Shown here: one piece after another, positions 53,528 to 62,181 of the stretch
Layout: every line of letters begins with the position of its first letter
How positions within the stretch are numbered: the stretch's first letter is position 1
Assembly (NCBI RefSeq): GCF_019397265.1
Contig: NZ_CP068985.1
Coordinates: 3,700,501 to 3,764,500 of the forward strand
Direction: 5' to 3'
Source: Nonomuraea coxensis DSM 45129
GTDB taxonomy: Bacteria > Actinomycetota > Actinomycetes > Streptosporangiales > Streptosporangiaceae
DNA length: 64,000 nt
Notes under the pieces: generated by a model
Databases searched by the model: none
Told to the model about the DNA's origin: nothing
The model's input: the letters and a program-made list of their open reading frames with translations, nothing else
Made by a program: the position numbers and the translations under genes

Positions 53528-54890
53528 AGCCGTACAGGCCGGGGCCCCTGGCGATCTCGCGGACCTTGCCCAGCCGCAGGCCCGGCGCGCGCGAGCCGGG
53601 CGCGTACAGGACCAGGCCCTGGCCGGGCGCGGACACCACGAGCCCCTGCGGCGGCGCGCCCCGCTCCAGCGTACGGAAGCGCCCGCCGCCCGGCAGCGCC
53701 GCCAGCGCGGCCCCGAAGTCGTGTCCCTCGCCCTTGACGAGCAGGTTGCCCTTCCGGGTCAGCCCGCCGCCCGCGCCGCCGGCCAGCACCTGCACCGCCC
53801 GCTCACCGGGGACGCCGACGGCCAGCTCGTCGCGGCCGTCGCCGTTGAAGTCGCCGGTGGCGAGCGCCGCGCCGAACCGGTCGTAGTAGCGGGGCCGGCC
53901 CTCCAGGCTGTTCTGCGACCACGCCTCGGCGCGGGCGGTGCTCAGGCCGCCGCGCGAGCCGTAGAGGACGTCCACCGTGCCGTCGCCGTAGTCCATGGCC
54001 CGCTGGTTCGCGCTGAGTCCCTCGCCCGGCACGCCGATCGCCAGGTCGTCGTGCCCGTCGCCGTCGAAGTCGCCGGTGGCGAGCGCCGCGCCGAAGGCGT
54101 CCCACTTCTCGGCGGCGCCGGCGATGCCGGGCGTGCTCTGGGTGAGCAGCCGGGCCCGCTCGCGGCGTACGTCGACGACCGTGACCGAGCCCTGGCCGTC
54201 GTGGGTGACGCTGTCGGCGGGCGCGCCGATCGCCAGGTCGTCGCGGCCGTCGCCGTCGAAGTCGCCGGTGGCGAGCGCCGCGCCCCACTGGTCGGTGACC
54301 TGCGCGCCCTGCCGCACCCACGTCGTCCGCTGGGTGACCAGGTACGGCTCGCGGCCCTTCAGCCCGTACACGGCGACGGCGCCGCCCGAGCGGTGACCGG
54401 GCGCGCCGACGGCCAGCTCGTCCACGCCGTCCCCGTCGAGGTCCCCGGCGGCGAGCGCGGCCCCGAACCGGTCGCTGGACGGCTCGGGCAGGGCCAGCTC
54501 CTCGCCCCTGACCAGCCCGGCGGGGGAGCCGTTGAAGAGCTGCACGACCCCGTTGCCGTCGCCGCCGGGCACCCGCTCGCCGGTGAACTCCTCCGACACC
54601 CCGACCGCCAGGTCCGCGCACCCGTCGCCGTCGAAGTCGCCCACGGCCAGCGCCGAGCCGAACGAGTCGCCCGGCTCGGCCCCGTCGCCCTGGGTGAGGG
54701 TGACCTTCGTGCCGGAGCCGTACAGCACGGCCACCGAGCCGGCCCGGTCGCGGTCGTAGGGGGCGGCGACGGCGAGGTCGGGGCGGCCGTCGCCGTCGAA
54801 GTCGAGCGGGTGGCCGCCGCACGGGCGGGCGGCGGGGCCCGTGCCGGAGGCGAGCGGAAGCACCAGGAGGGCGGCGAGCAGCGCGTTCAT
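53514..54890 (-). CDS. Secreted FG-GAP/integrin-like beta-propeller protein
   Basis: The 458-residue product has a signal peptide (NALLAALLVLPLASGTG), then about seven FG-GAP blades. Calcium-binding loops of the form D-x-[DN]-G-D-G-x-x-[DE]-[DE]-L-A recur (DFDGDGRPDLAVAAP, DFDGDGCADLAVGV, DLDGDGVDELAVGAP, DFDGDGRDDLAIGAP, DFDGDGHDDLAIGVP, DFNGDGRDELAVGVP). No enzymatic domain is attached, so it is probably a secreted binding or structural protein. The blade sequences are also similar as DNA, with a block near each GDFDGDG repeated almost exactly. It is divergent from the P450 gene. Confidence 0.93.
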   Translation of the reverse strand: MNALLAALLVLPLASGTGPAARPCGGHPLDFDGDGRPDLAVAAPYDRDRAGSVAVLYGSGTKVTLTQGDGAEPGDSFGSALAVGDFDGDGCADLAVGVSEEFTGERVPGGDGNGVVQLFNGSPAGLVRGEELALPEPSSDRFGAALAAGDLDGDGVDELAVGAPGHRSGGAVAVYGLKGREPYLVTQRTTWVRQGAQVTDQWGAALATGDFDGDGRDDLAIGAPADSVTHDGQGSVTVVDVRRERARLLTQSTPGIAGAAEKWDAFGAALATGDFDGDGHDDLAIGVPGEGLSANQRAMDYGDGTVDVLYGSRGGLSTARAEAWSQNSLEGRPRYYDRFGAALATGDFNGDGRDELAVGVPGERAVQVLAGGAGGGLTRKGNLLVKGEGHDFGAALAALPGGGRFRTLERGAPPQGLVVSAPGQGLVLYAPGSRAPGLRLGKVREIARGPGLYGYAFG

Positions 54891-54957
54891 ACGACCAGTG
54901 ATGTCCCCTCGGTGCGAACCCGGTCTTAACGCGATGGGAACGTGCCAGGATGGTCGC

Positions 54958-56187
54958 GTGCACATCGATCTCGCGGACTTGGATTTCTGGCGCAAACCAC
55001 TGAAAGAGCGGCATGAGGCATTCGCCCGGCTCCGTGAGCTGGAGCATCCGGTGTTCTTCCCGGAGAAGAAGGTGCCCCTCCTGCGCTCGGGCAAGGGCTT
55101 CTACGCCCTCGTCCGGCACGCGGACGTGGTCGAGGCCAGCCGCAACGCCAAGATCTTCTCCAGCGAGCCCGCGGTCACCAACCCCGAGCCGCCCGGCTGG
55201 ATCAAGCAGGTGTTCGGCGAGTCCATGGTCAACATGGACGATCCCCGCCACGCCCGGCTGCGCCGCATCGTCACCCGCTCGTTCAGCCCCAAGATGCTGG
55301 CCGGCCTGCAGAGCGACATCGAGGCCGCCTGCACCCGCATCGTGGACGACCTCGTCGCCGAGGGCCCCCGCGACTTCGTGTCGCAGGTCGCCGCCCGCCT
55401 GCCGATCCACGTCATCTGCGACATGCTGGACATCCCGCAGGAGCTGCGGGACAAGGTGCACCAGCACGTCGACATCTCCACCGCCTACACCGGCGTACGG
55501 CCCAGCCTGGCCCGCAGCGTCCAGATGGCCGGCCAGAACATGCTGGCCCTGCTCGCGCTCCAGCGCATGGTCATCAAGCTCGGCCACGAGCGCGCCGCCG
55601 ACCCCAAGGGCGACCTCGTCTCGCTGCTGGTCACCGCCAACGTCGACGGCGAGAAGCTGACCGACAAGGAGCTCGGCTCGTTCTTCTCGCTGCTGCTGGT
55701 GGCGGGCAACGAGACCGCGCGCAACACCATGGCCCACGGCCTCAAGATCCTCACCGACAACCCGGCGCAGCGCGAGCTGCTGATGAGCGACTTCGACAAG
55801 CACATCGGCAACGCCATCGAGGAGATGGTCCGCTACGTCTCGCCGATCATGCAGTTCCGCCGCACCGTCACCGAGGACTACTCGCTGCGCGGGCTGGAGC
55901 TGAAGAAGGGCGACAAGGTCGTGCTCTTCTACGGCTCCGCCAACCGCGACGAGACCGTCTTCCCCAACCCGGACACCTTCGACATCACCCGCGAGACCAA
56001 GCCGCACGTCGGCTTCGGCGGGCCGGGGCCGCACTTCTGCCTCGGCGCCAACCTCGCCCGTCAGGAGATCCGCACGATGTACCGCGAGCTGCTGACCCGC
56101 CTGCCCGGCCTCCGCGCGACCGGCGAGCCCGAGCTGCTGCTGTCCAACTTCGACAACAGCGTCCGCAGCCAGCCCTTCACGTTCTGA
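54958..56187 (+). CDS. Cytochrome P450 (CYP125/CYP142-like)
   Basis: The 409-residue monooxygenase has the I-helix AGNET (249-253), the K-helix ExxR (EEMVRYVSP) and the heme loop FGGPGPHFCLGANLAR with Cys361 as axial ligand. SMVNMDDPRHARLRRIVTRSFSPKML and the heme loop resemble the steroid and branched-lipid oxidising families CYP124/125/142. Substrate assignment is therefore tentative. No ferredoxin gene is adjacent. The GTG at 54958 is used, with CAGGA upstream. Confidence 0.93.
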   Translation: MHIDLADLDFWRKPLKERHEAFARLRELEHPVFFPEKKVPLLRSGKGFYALVRHADVVEASRNAKIFSSEPAVTNPEPPGWIKQVFGESMVNMDDPRHARLRRIVTRSFSPKMLAGLQSDIEAACTRIVDDLVAEGPRDFVSQVAARLPIHVICDMLDIPQELRDKVHQHVDISTAYTGVRPSLARSVQMAGQNMLALLALQRMVIKLGHERAADPKGDLVSLLVTANVDGEKLTDKELGSFFSLLLVAGNETARNTMAHGLKILTDNPAQRELLMSDFDKHIGNAIEEMVRYVSPIMQFRRTVTEDYSLRGLELKKGDKVVLFYGSANRDETVFPNPDTFDITRETKPHVGFGGPGPHFCLGANLARQEIRTMYRELLTRLPGLRATGEPELLLSNFDNSVRSQPFTF

Positions 56188-56194
56188 TCGCCGG

Positions 56195-57598
56195 TCATTC
56201 CGGGGCGAGGACGTTCGTCCGGATGGTCACGAACGTGACCAGCGCCGACACCCCCATCATCGCGGCGCTGACCAGCATCGCGGCCCGGAACCCCGCGTCG
56301 AACACCGCGGGGTTCCTGAACGCCTCGCCCACCAGCCCCACCAGGGGCGGCACGGCGGCCACCGCCAGCAGGCCCCCGGTGCGGGCCACCGCGTTGTTGA
56401 CGCCGCTCGCGGTGCCCGCGTAGCGCTCGTCCACCGTGGCCAGCACGGTCGCGGTCAGCGGCGCGACCGCCGCCGACAGGCCCAGCCCGAACAACGTCAC
56501 CGCCGGCAGCACCCGCAGCGGGTACGACGCCCCGAACCCGATCGTGCTCATCGCCACGAACCCGGCGCCCGCCAGCAGGATGCCGATCGTCATCGGCCAG
56601 CGGGGGCCGTAACGCTTGGCGACGTCGCCGGCCTTGGCCGACAGCAGCAGCATGAGGATCGTCGTCGGCAGCATCGCCAGGCCCGCCGCGATCGGCGAGA
56701 ACCCCGACACCACCTGCAACTGCACGACCAGCAGGAAGAACGCCACGCCCATGGCGGCGTACATGACCAGCGTCACGACGTTCACCGCCGTGAACACGTG
56801 GTTCCTGAACAGCCCCACCGGCACCAGCGCCTCCGGCGACCTGCGCACCTCGACCACGACGAACGCCGCCGCCAGCAGCAGCCCCACGACCAGCGGCAGC
56901 GGCGCGGCCTCCTGGATCAGCCCGTACGTGATCCCGGCCAGCGCCAGCGCCGCCAGCGCCGCGCCCAGCACGTCGAACCGCCCGGCCGCCTGCTCGTCCC
57001 TGGTCTCCGGCACGTGCCGCACCGCCACCAGCACCACGAGCAGCGCGAACGGCAGGTTGACCAGGAACGCCCACCGCCATCCCGCGGTCTGCACCAGCCA
57101 GCCGCCGAGCAGCGGCCCGGCCGCGCTGGCCACGCCGCCGAGCCCGGACCACGCCCCGACCGCGCGCGGCCGGTCCGCGCGGGCGAACGACGCCTGGATG
57201 ATCGCCAGCGCGCCCGGCGTCAGCAGCGCGCCGCCGACGCCCTGGAGCGCGCGGGCGGCGACCAGGAACTCGATGTTCGGCGACAGCCCGCACAGCGCCG
57301 ACGCCACCGCGAACCAGATCGTGCCGATGACGAAGACGGTCCGCCGGCCGTACCGGTCGCCGAGCGAGCCGCCCAGCAGGATCAGCCCCGCCAGCGTCAG
57401 CGTGTAGGCGTTGACCGTCCACTGCAGCCCGGCCATGCCCGCGTTCAGCTCGCGCCCCAGGAACGGCAGCGCGACGTTGACGATCGTGCTGTCCAGCAGG
57501 GCCAGCCCGGAGCCGAGGACGGTCGCGAGCAGCACCCACCGGCCGCGCGCGGACCTCAGCTCCAGATGCCCGCCGGCGGGGGACGACGCATCGCTCAC
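56195..57598 (-). CDS. MFS transporter of the DHA2 (EmrB/QacA-like) family
   Basis: The 467-residue exporter has about 14 helices. Motif A (GGSLGDRYGRRTVFVIG) and the early LLDSTIVNVALPFL segment place it in DHA2. Such proteins expel drugs or metabolites by proton antiport. The GTG start at 57598 overlaps the stop of the TetR gene (GTGA). The pair is a typical self-regulated efflux unit. Conserved motif C (ALLTPGALAIIQASF) is present. Confidence 0.93.
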   Translation of the reverse strand: MSDASSPAGGHLELRSARGRWVLLATVLGSGLALLDSTIVNVALPFLGRELNAGMAGLQWTVNAYTLTLAGLILLGGSLGDRYGRRTVFVIGTIWFAVASALCGLSPNIEFLVAARALQGVGGALLTPGALAIIQASFARADRPRAVGAWSGLGGVASAAGPLLGGWLVQTAGWRWAFLVNLPFALLVVLVAVRHVPETRDEQAAGRFDVLGAALAALALAGITYGLIQEAAPLPLVVGLLLAAAFVVVEVRRSPEALVPVGLFRNHVFTAVNVVTLVMYAAMGVAFFLLVVQLQVVSGFSPIAAGLAMLPTTILMLLLSAKAGDVAKRYGPRWPMTIGILLAGAGFVAMSTIGFGASYPLRVLPAVTLFGLGLSAAVAPLTATVLATVDERYAGTASGVNNAVARTGGLLAVAAVPPLVGLVGEAFRNPAVFDAGFRAAMLVSAAMMGVSALVTFVTIRTNVLAPE

Positions 57599-58272
57599 CG
57601 CTCCGCCGGCCCGCCCAACTCCGCCGGATTGCCTGGCTCCGCCGGATTGCCTGGCGCGGCTGGATTGCCTGGCGCGGCCGGATTGCTCAGCGCCCGCAGG
57701 ATGAAGTCGCACACCAGCGCCGCCGCCGCCTCGACGGTGACGCTCCCGCTGATCAGCGGCACCCGCTCGGCGCCGATCACCGCCAGGATCATCCGCGCCG
57801 TCGCCGCGACGTCCACCACCCGGAAGTCACCCGCGGCGGCCCCGCTCTCCAGGATGCCGGCCAGCACCCGCTGCATGGGCGCGACATGCTCGGCGAGCTG
57901 CTGGTAGGCGTCCGGCCCGAGCGCCGCACCGAGATCGCCCGCCCCCGGGTGCGGATGCGCCAGCAGCCCCTCGAGCTGCAGCCGCACGAACGCCCGCAGC
58001 CGGTCGGCCGGCGAGGCGCCGACAGGCAGCTCCCGCTCGTAGCTGTCGATGAAGTAGCTCGTCACCCGCTCGGTGAACGCCAGCAGCAGCGCCGCCTTGT
58101 CCGGGAAGTAGTTGTAGAGCACCGTGCGGGTGATGCCGGCCTCGCTCGCCACGTCGGTCATCGAGATCGCGTCGATGCCCTGCGTCCTCGACAGGCGCGA
58201 GACGGCCTGGAGGATGCGGTCGCGCGTCTGAGCACGATGCTCACCTATGGTGGCGGCCGAGATCCTGGGCAT
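57595..58272 (-). CDS. TetR-family transcriptional regulator with a repetitive C-terminal tail
   Basis: The 225-residue regulator has an N-terminal HTH (AISMTDVASEAGITRTVLYNYFPDKAALL) and a ligand-binding helical domain. The last 30 residues are repeats of PGNPA-type units, encoded by 18-bp DNA repeats (about 57615-57690) and unlike the rest of the protein. The ATG at 58272 follows TACGAT by 6 nt, so the message is probably leaderless. It heads a two-gene operon with the MFS transporter, which it probably represses. Confidence 0.93.
   Translation of the reverse strand: MPRISAATIGEHRAQTRDRILQAVSRLSRTQGIDAISMTDVASEAGITRTVLYNYFPDKAALLLAFTERVTSYFIDSYERELPVGASPADRLRAFVRLQLEGLLAHPHPGAGDLGAALGPDAYQQLAEHVAPMQRVLAGILESGAAAGDFRVVDVAATARMILAVIGAERVPLISGSVTVEAAAALVCDFILRALSNPAAPGNPAAPGNPAEPGNPAELGGPAER
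57615..57690 (-). repeat. 18-bp tandem repeats at the TetR 3' end
   Basis: About three and a half imperfect copies of CCGGATTGCCTGGCGCGG (plus-strand sense) encode the Pro-Gly-Asn-Pro-Ala tail of the regulator. Confidence 0.75.
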
Positions 58273-58278
58273 AGGGCC

Positions 58279-58284
58279 ATCGTA
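58279..58284 (-). promoter_or_regulatory. -10 box of a leaderless TetR-MFS transcript
   Basis: TACGAT on the minus strand, 6 nt before the ATG at 58272. The hexamer and spacing are the same as upstream of the HAD phosphatase gene at 33843. Confidence 0.5.
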
Positions 58285-58543
58285 GGCCCGCGCCCTCTGC
58301 CGCAGCTCCTCTTGTCCGATGCCCGGCGACAAAACCACAGATCATCCACGGCCACCACGACCCCCGGTTCGGTGCCTTCCGCATCCGGGTCTCCGTCGCC
58401 CGTGAGGTCGTTGACGAGGGCCCCGACGCCGGGCCGCATGTCGCGTGCCCTGCAGCCCTTCGTTCTCGGCCGCGACCGGATCACTCCGTGCTGGGCGTGG
58501 TCGCGGCGGCCGCAGCCCCGCGGCGAGATGACGCCCGGAGGCG

Positions 58544-59188
58544 TCAGGCCGCGGTCCTGACGACGTCGAGCAGCTCGGTGAGGACGTCCGTGTTGAGCCG
58601 GTACGCCAGCCGTACCTCCTCGATCATCCGACGGCGCTCGCGCTCGTCCAGGTCGAGGGCGTCCAGGCGGGAGCGGTAGTCGTTCTTGAAGCGGGGCAGG
58701 CTGCCCAGCTCGTCGAAGAAGTAGAAGTCGACGCCGCCGCCCCTGTCGTAGCCGTAGATCTTCTGCAGCTCCATGCGGATGAACTGGCCGCCGGACAGGT
58801 CGCCGAGGTAGCGGGTGTAGTGGTGGGCGATGTAGCCGCACGGCCAGTCGGCCACCTCGCGGATGCGGTCGACCAGGGCGGTCGTGGACCTCGACGGGGT
58901 GATGCGGTCGCGCCACGACGGGCCGTAGATCGTCGCCAGGTCGCGTTCGAGCGCCGCCTCGCGGTACAGCTCGGGGAAGACGAAGGCGCCGGCGACCGGG
59001 TGGCCGGCCAGGGCGCGGGAGACGCCGTCGAGGGCCACGTACGCGAAGTAGTGCTGGGCCACCATCTCGCCGTACTCGTGCTCGGTCAGGCGTCCCGCCA
59101 TGAGCTCGGTGAGGTAGCCTTCGGCCTCGGCGGACTGGTGGTCGCCCCAGGTGGCGTTCCTCAAGGTCTCGGAGAACGACGTCGTCAC
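58544..59188 (-). CDS. Heme oxygenase (biliverdin-producing)
   Basis: The 214-residue enzyme opens heme to biliverdin, CO and iron. It has the proximal His17 in TWGDHQSAEAEGY, and the distal-helix motif RYLGDLSGGQFI with Asp130 and the flexible Gly pair 133-134, matching bacterial HmuO-type enzymes in length and order. The GTG at 59188 has GAGG 6 nt upstream; the longer frame to 59236 is unlikely. The 207-bp region upstream contains two inverted repeats that may be operators. No heme transporter gene is adjacent. Confidence 0.95.
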   Translation of the reverse strand: MTTSFSETLRNATWGDHQSAEAEGYLTELMAGRLTEHEYGEMVAQHYFAYVALDGVSRALAGHPVAGAFVFPELYREAALERDLATIYGPSWRDRITPSRSTTALVDRIREVADWPCGYIAHHYTRYLGDLSGGQFIRMELQKIYGYDRGGGVDFYFFDELGSLPRFKNDYRSRLDALDLDERERRRMIEEVRLAYRLNTDVLTELLDVVRTAA

Positions 59189-59222
59189 GGCCCACCTCAA
59201 TCGCACGGTACTTTCATGACGA

Positions 59223-59237
59223 AGTGTCACAAACACT
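59223..59237. promoter_or_regulatory. Inverted repeat upstream of the heme oxygenase gene
   Basis: AGTGT-CACAA-ACACT, a perfect 5-bp inverted repeat 35 bp before the heme oxygenase start. It could be an operator; the cognate regulator is unknown. Confidence 0.35.
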
Positions 59238-59260
59238 CCGAGTCTCCGTCAATCCTTTGA

Positions 59261-59273
59261 TGACACTATGTCA
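59261..59273. promoter_or_regulatory. Second inverted repeat upstream of the heme oxygenase gene
   Basis: TGACA-CTA-TGTCA, a perfect 5-bp inverted repeat sharing the GTGTCA/TGACAC half-site with the repeat at 59223. It does not match the DtxR/IdeR iron box. Confidence 0.35.
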
Positions 59274-59368
59274 GCAAAGCCGGGCTCTCTCCTCATGTAC
59301 CCGCTAACGTGCCCACGAGTCGCCCACGGCAGCGCCTCGACGGCCGGCGTCAGCGGCATCTATTCTCG

Positions 59369-59376
59369 GTCTAGAC
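59369..59376. promoter_or_regulatory. Small palindrome upstream of the toxin-antitoxin pair
   Basis: GTCTAGAC lies 20 bp before the antitoxin ATG, just after a TATTCT box (59361-59366). The position suits autorepression by the antitoxin. Confidence 0.35.
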
Positions 59377-59395
59377 AGACTGGACGGGAGGGTTC

Positions 59396-59647
59396 ATGAG
59401 CGGCTGGCAGGTGCAGGAGGCGAAGCAGCGCTTCAGTGAGGTCGTGCGGCGAGCGGTGAGTGAAGGCCCTCAAGTGGTGACCCGGCACGGGGAGGAGGTG
59501 GCCGTGGTCATCGACATCGCCGAATATCGCCGCCTGCGAGGAGAGACTCCCGACTTCCGGAAATTTCTCCTGGAAGAACCCGACTGGGACGACGATCTCG
59601 ATCTTCCCCGCAACCGTGATCTCCCCCGAGAGGTGGACTTCGACTGA
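59396..59647 (+). CDS. Phd/YefM-family antitoxin
   Basis: The 83-residue protein begins SGWQVQEAKQRFSEVVRRAVSEGPQVVTRHGEEVAVVI, the DNA-binding Phd/YefM fold. It ends in an acidic tail (EEPDWDDDLDLPRNRD) that would neutralise the toxin. GGGAGGG precedes the ATG. The last base of its stop codon is the first base of the toxin start, so the two are translationally coupled. It likely represses its own promoter through the small palindrome upstream. Confidence 0.95.
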   Translation: MSGWQVQEAKQRFSEVVRRAVSEGPQVVTRHGEEVAVVIDIAEYRRLRGETPDFRKFLLEEPDWDDDLDLPRNRDLPREVDFD

Positions 59648-60066
59648 TGGTCGGCTACCTCCTCGACACGAACGTGGTCTCCGAGGTCCGCAAACGAAAC
59701 GGCAGCCCGTACGTCCGGGACTGGATCGGCGGAGCCCATGGGCCCACGCTCTACCTCAGCGCTCTGACCGTCGGAGAGATCCGCTGTGGAGTCGAGCTCC
59801 GCAGACCCAAGGATCCAGCCCAGGCGACCCTCCTCGAACGCTGGCTGCACAATCTCCACCGGCAGTTCGGCGACCGCATCGTCCCTGTCACACCGGAGGT
59901 CGCGGAGGAATGGGGACGGATGAACGCCGTCCGCCCGCTTCCGACGACGGACGGGTTGATCGCGGCGACGGCCAGGGTGCACGGGTGGACGCTGGTGAGC
60001 AGGAACGTGAAGGATTTCGCGGGCACCGGCGTGTCCGTGGTCAACCCCTTCGAGCCGCTCGGCTGA
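59647..60066 (+). CDS. PIN-domain toxin (VapC-like RNase)
   Basis: The 139-residue protein has the four acidic residues of the PIN active site: Asp7 in LLDTNVVSE, Glu44 in GEIRCGVE, Asp102 in TTDGLIAATA and Asp123 in RNVKDF. These nucleases cut tRNA or other RNAs when free of antitoxin. It is coupled to the Phd-type antitoxin. The next gene, on the other strand, ends 4 bp downstream. Confidence 0.95.
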   Translation: MVGYLLDTNVVSEVRKRNGSPYVRDWIGGAHGPTLYLSALTVGEIRCGVELRRPKDPAQATLLERWLHNLHRQFGDRIVPVTPEVAEEWGRMNAVRPLPTTDGLIAATARVHGWTLVSRNVKDFAGTGVSVVNPFEPLG

Positions 60067-60069
60067 CCG

Positions 60070-61434
60070 TCAGCCGCGCGTGTAGCGGTGTTTGGCGCCG
60101 GGCGGGAAGTAGTCGGGGTCGCCGGTCTCGCGGAGCTGGATGTCCGGCCGCCGGCGGTGCCGCGGGACATAGGCGGCGAACTCGCTGTTGATGCGGAGCA
60201 GGTGGGTCAGGATCGACTCGCCGGCGACCTCGGCGATGCCGGCGGAGGGGGAGACCCCGGGAGCCAGCTCGACGGTGACGGTCAGGCGGCGGTCGCGGCG
60301 CTCGTCCTCGACGGCCTCCAGGACGAACCTGCCGGTGACGAACCCGCTGATCTCCGGCTGTTCCAGGCCGATCGCGACGTTCTCCGGGTACACGTTCGCG
60401 CCGTAGTAGGAGACGGTGAAGTGGCTGCGGCCGAAGACGTACACGAAGGGCCGCTCGGGGCCGGGCGCGGACGGCACGAAACCGTGGTCGCGGGCGAAGC
60501 CGAGCAGCCGGTCGTAGGGGAGTACGCCGCCCTCGTCGGCGATGTGGTAGCGGACCAGCGGGATGCCGTTGTCGCCGGAGAACAGCAGGGTCCCGGCGTC
60601 CTCCTCGAAGAAGCGCGTGCTCGGGTCGTACTGCAGGAGCGAGGGCAGCCGCGACGCGCCGAACAGCTCCCTGGCCGCCGCCGGGCGGGCCGCGAGGAAG
60701 CGGCGCAGCTCGACCGAGAGCGGCGTCTCGTTCGCCAGGACGCCCGCGTCGGCGGTGCCGTACAGCGAGGCGACGCCGCGCAGCGGATCGGCGATCCCGG
60801 CCCGCTCGCACACCAGCGCCCGCCACTCCTCGCTGAAGACCTCGCCCGCCGTGACCAGCTTGAGGTCCCACTCGTGCCAGGGCAGGTCCTCGCCGTCGAT
60901 GACGTTCTTCAGGAACGGCGGATAGCCCAGCAGCACGACCTGGTCGAAGTGCGGGGCCAGCTCCGGCAGCACCCGCGCGATCTCCCTGCGGTCGGTGCCG
61001 GGGGCGACGACCGTGATGGGAAAGCCGCGCTCGGCCAGGTGACGGCAGCAGTTGACGGTGAACAGGCCACCCACCCAGGTGCCGAGCGCGAAACAGACCA
61101 CGGCCAGCGTACGGCGCTCCCCGGCCGCGAAGGAGTCACGGAACACCTCCTCGAAGCGGGCGGCGACGGCCCGCTCGTCGGAGGCCGAACGCGGCCAGAA
61201 CGACGGCATGCCGGTCGAGCCCGACGACACCGCGATCATGTCGCCGATGACCCCGTCGCGGCACAGGTCGGGCAGCGGATGACGGCGGACGTAGCCGTCC
61301 TTCGTGGTCATCGGCAGCCGCCGGAAGTCCTCGAGGGTCCGGACGCGGGCCGGATCGACGCCGTGCTCGGCGAGGAAGGCGCCGTAGGCGGGGACGGTCG
61401 CCGCGACCCGCTGGAAGAGCTCAACCGGTTCCAT
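60070..61434 (-). CDS. PaaK-like AMP-dependent ligase (phenylacetate-CoA ligase family)
   Basis: The 454-residue enzyme has a P-loop VSSGSTGMPSFWP, a GTADAGVLANE region in place of the usual adenine motif, DNGIPLVRYHIADEGG and FGRSHFTVSYYGANVYPENV. It belongs with the PaaK/CapK group that adenylates aryl or other acids, sometimes as stand-alone adenylation domains. The substrate is unknown. The ATG at 61434 lies 6 nt after a TACATT box, so the mRNA is probably leaderless. Confidence 0.88.
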   Translation of the reverse strand: MEPVELFQRVAATVPAYGAFLAEHGVDPARVRTLEDFRRLPMTTKDGYVRRHPLPDLCRDGVIGDMIAVSSGSTGMPSFWPRSASDERAVAARFEEVFRDSFAAGERRTLAVVCFALGTWVGGLFTVNCCRHLAERGFPITVVAPGTDRREIARVLPELAPHFDQVVLLGYPPFLKNVIDGEDLPWHEWDLKLVTAGEVFSEEWRALVCERAGIADPLRGVASLYGTADAGVLANETPLSVELRRFLAARPAAARELFGASRLPSLLQYDPSTRFFEEDAGTLLFSGDNGIPLVRYHIADEGGVLPYDRLLGFARDHGFVPSAPGPERPFVYVFGRSHFTVSYYGANVYPENVAIGLEQPEISGFVTGRFVLEAVEDERRDRRLTVTVELAPGVSPSAGIAEVAGESILTHLLRINSEFAAYVPRHRRRPDIQLRETGDPDYFPPGAKHRYTRG

Positions 61435-61440
61435 CAGCCG

Positions 61441-61446
61441 AATGTA
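61441..61446 (-). promoter_or_regulatory. -10 box of a leaderless PaaK-like ligase transcript
   Basis: TACATT on the minus strand, 6 nt before the ATG at 61434. Confidence 0.45.
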
Positions 61447-61518
61447 CGGCCCCCCGCCTCCCCGCGCACCACCTGCCGTCATCCCCGGCCGCCCTTCCCG
61501 GCCGCCCTCCCCGGGCGG

Positions 61519-62181
61519 TCACTCGCCGGGGCGGACCAGGCCGTTCTCGTAGGCCCAGACGATGGCCTGGGCCCGGTCGCGCAGCCCCAGCTTCATGAGC
61601 ACCCGCCCGACGTGCGTCTTGACCGTCTGCTCGGCCACGAACAGCTTGCCGGCGATCTCCTGGTTGGACAGCGCCTGCGCGACGAGCGTCAGCACCTCGG
61701 TCTCGCGCTCGGTCAGCTCGGCCAGCCGCCGCCCGGCCGCCGCGGGCCGGGGCACGCCCAGCCGGGCGAACTCGTGGATCAGCCGGCGGGTGACCTGCGG
61801 GGCCAGCAGCGCGTCCCCGGCCGCCACCACCCGCACCGCCTCGGCGAGCTGCGCGGCCGAGGCGTCCTTCAGCAGGAACCCGCTGGCCCCGGCGCGCAGG
61901 GCCTCGTACACGTAGTCGTCGAGGTCGAACGTCGTCAGGATCAGCACCTTCGGCTGCCTGCCGCCCCCGGACAGCAGCTCCCTGGTCGCCTCCAGGCCGT
62001 TCATGACCGGCATGCGGACGTCCATGAGCACCACGTCGGGGGCCAGCTCGGCCGCCCTCCTGACCGCCTCCCGGCCGTCGCCCGCCTCGCCCACGACCTG
62101 GATGTCCGGCTGCGCGCTCAGGAACACCGTGAACCCGGTGCGCACCATCCCCTGGTCGTCGGCGATCAGAACCCGGATCAC
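61519..62181 (-). CDS. NarL/FixJ-family response regulator
   Basis: The 220-residue regulator has a receiver domain with acidic pocket ADDQ, phospho-acceptor Asp54 (LMDVRMPVMNG) and a Lys in SGFLLKDAS. A LuxR-type HTH follows (LTERETEVLTLVAQALSNQEIAGKLFVAEQTVKTHVGRVLMKLGL). It lies 85 bp downstream of its kinase partner on the same strand. Confidence 0.95.
   Translation of the reverse strand: MIRVLIADDQGMVRTGFTVFLSAQPDIQVVGEAGDGREAVRRAAELAPDVVLMDVRMPVMNGLEATRELLSGGGRQPKVLILTTFDLDDYVYEALRAGASGFLLKDASAAQLAEAVRVVAAGDALLAPQVTRRLIHEFARLGVPRPAAAGRRLAELTERETEVLTLVAQALSNQEIAGKLFVAEQTVKTHVGRVLMKLGLRDRAQAIVWAYENGLVRPGE

Noticed and set aside
59367..59378. A DasR-type dre site (TGGTCTAGACCA) upstream of the toxin-antitoxin pair
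   Set aside because: Only GGTCTAGAC fits; the outer bases differ. The small palindrome is better explained as an antitoxin operator.
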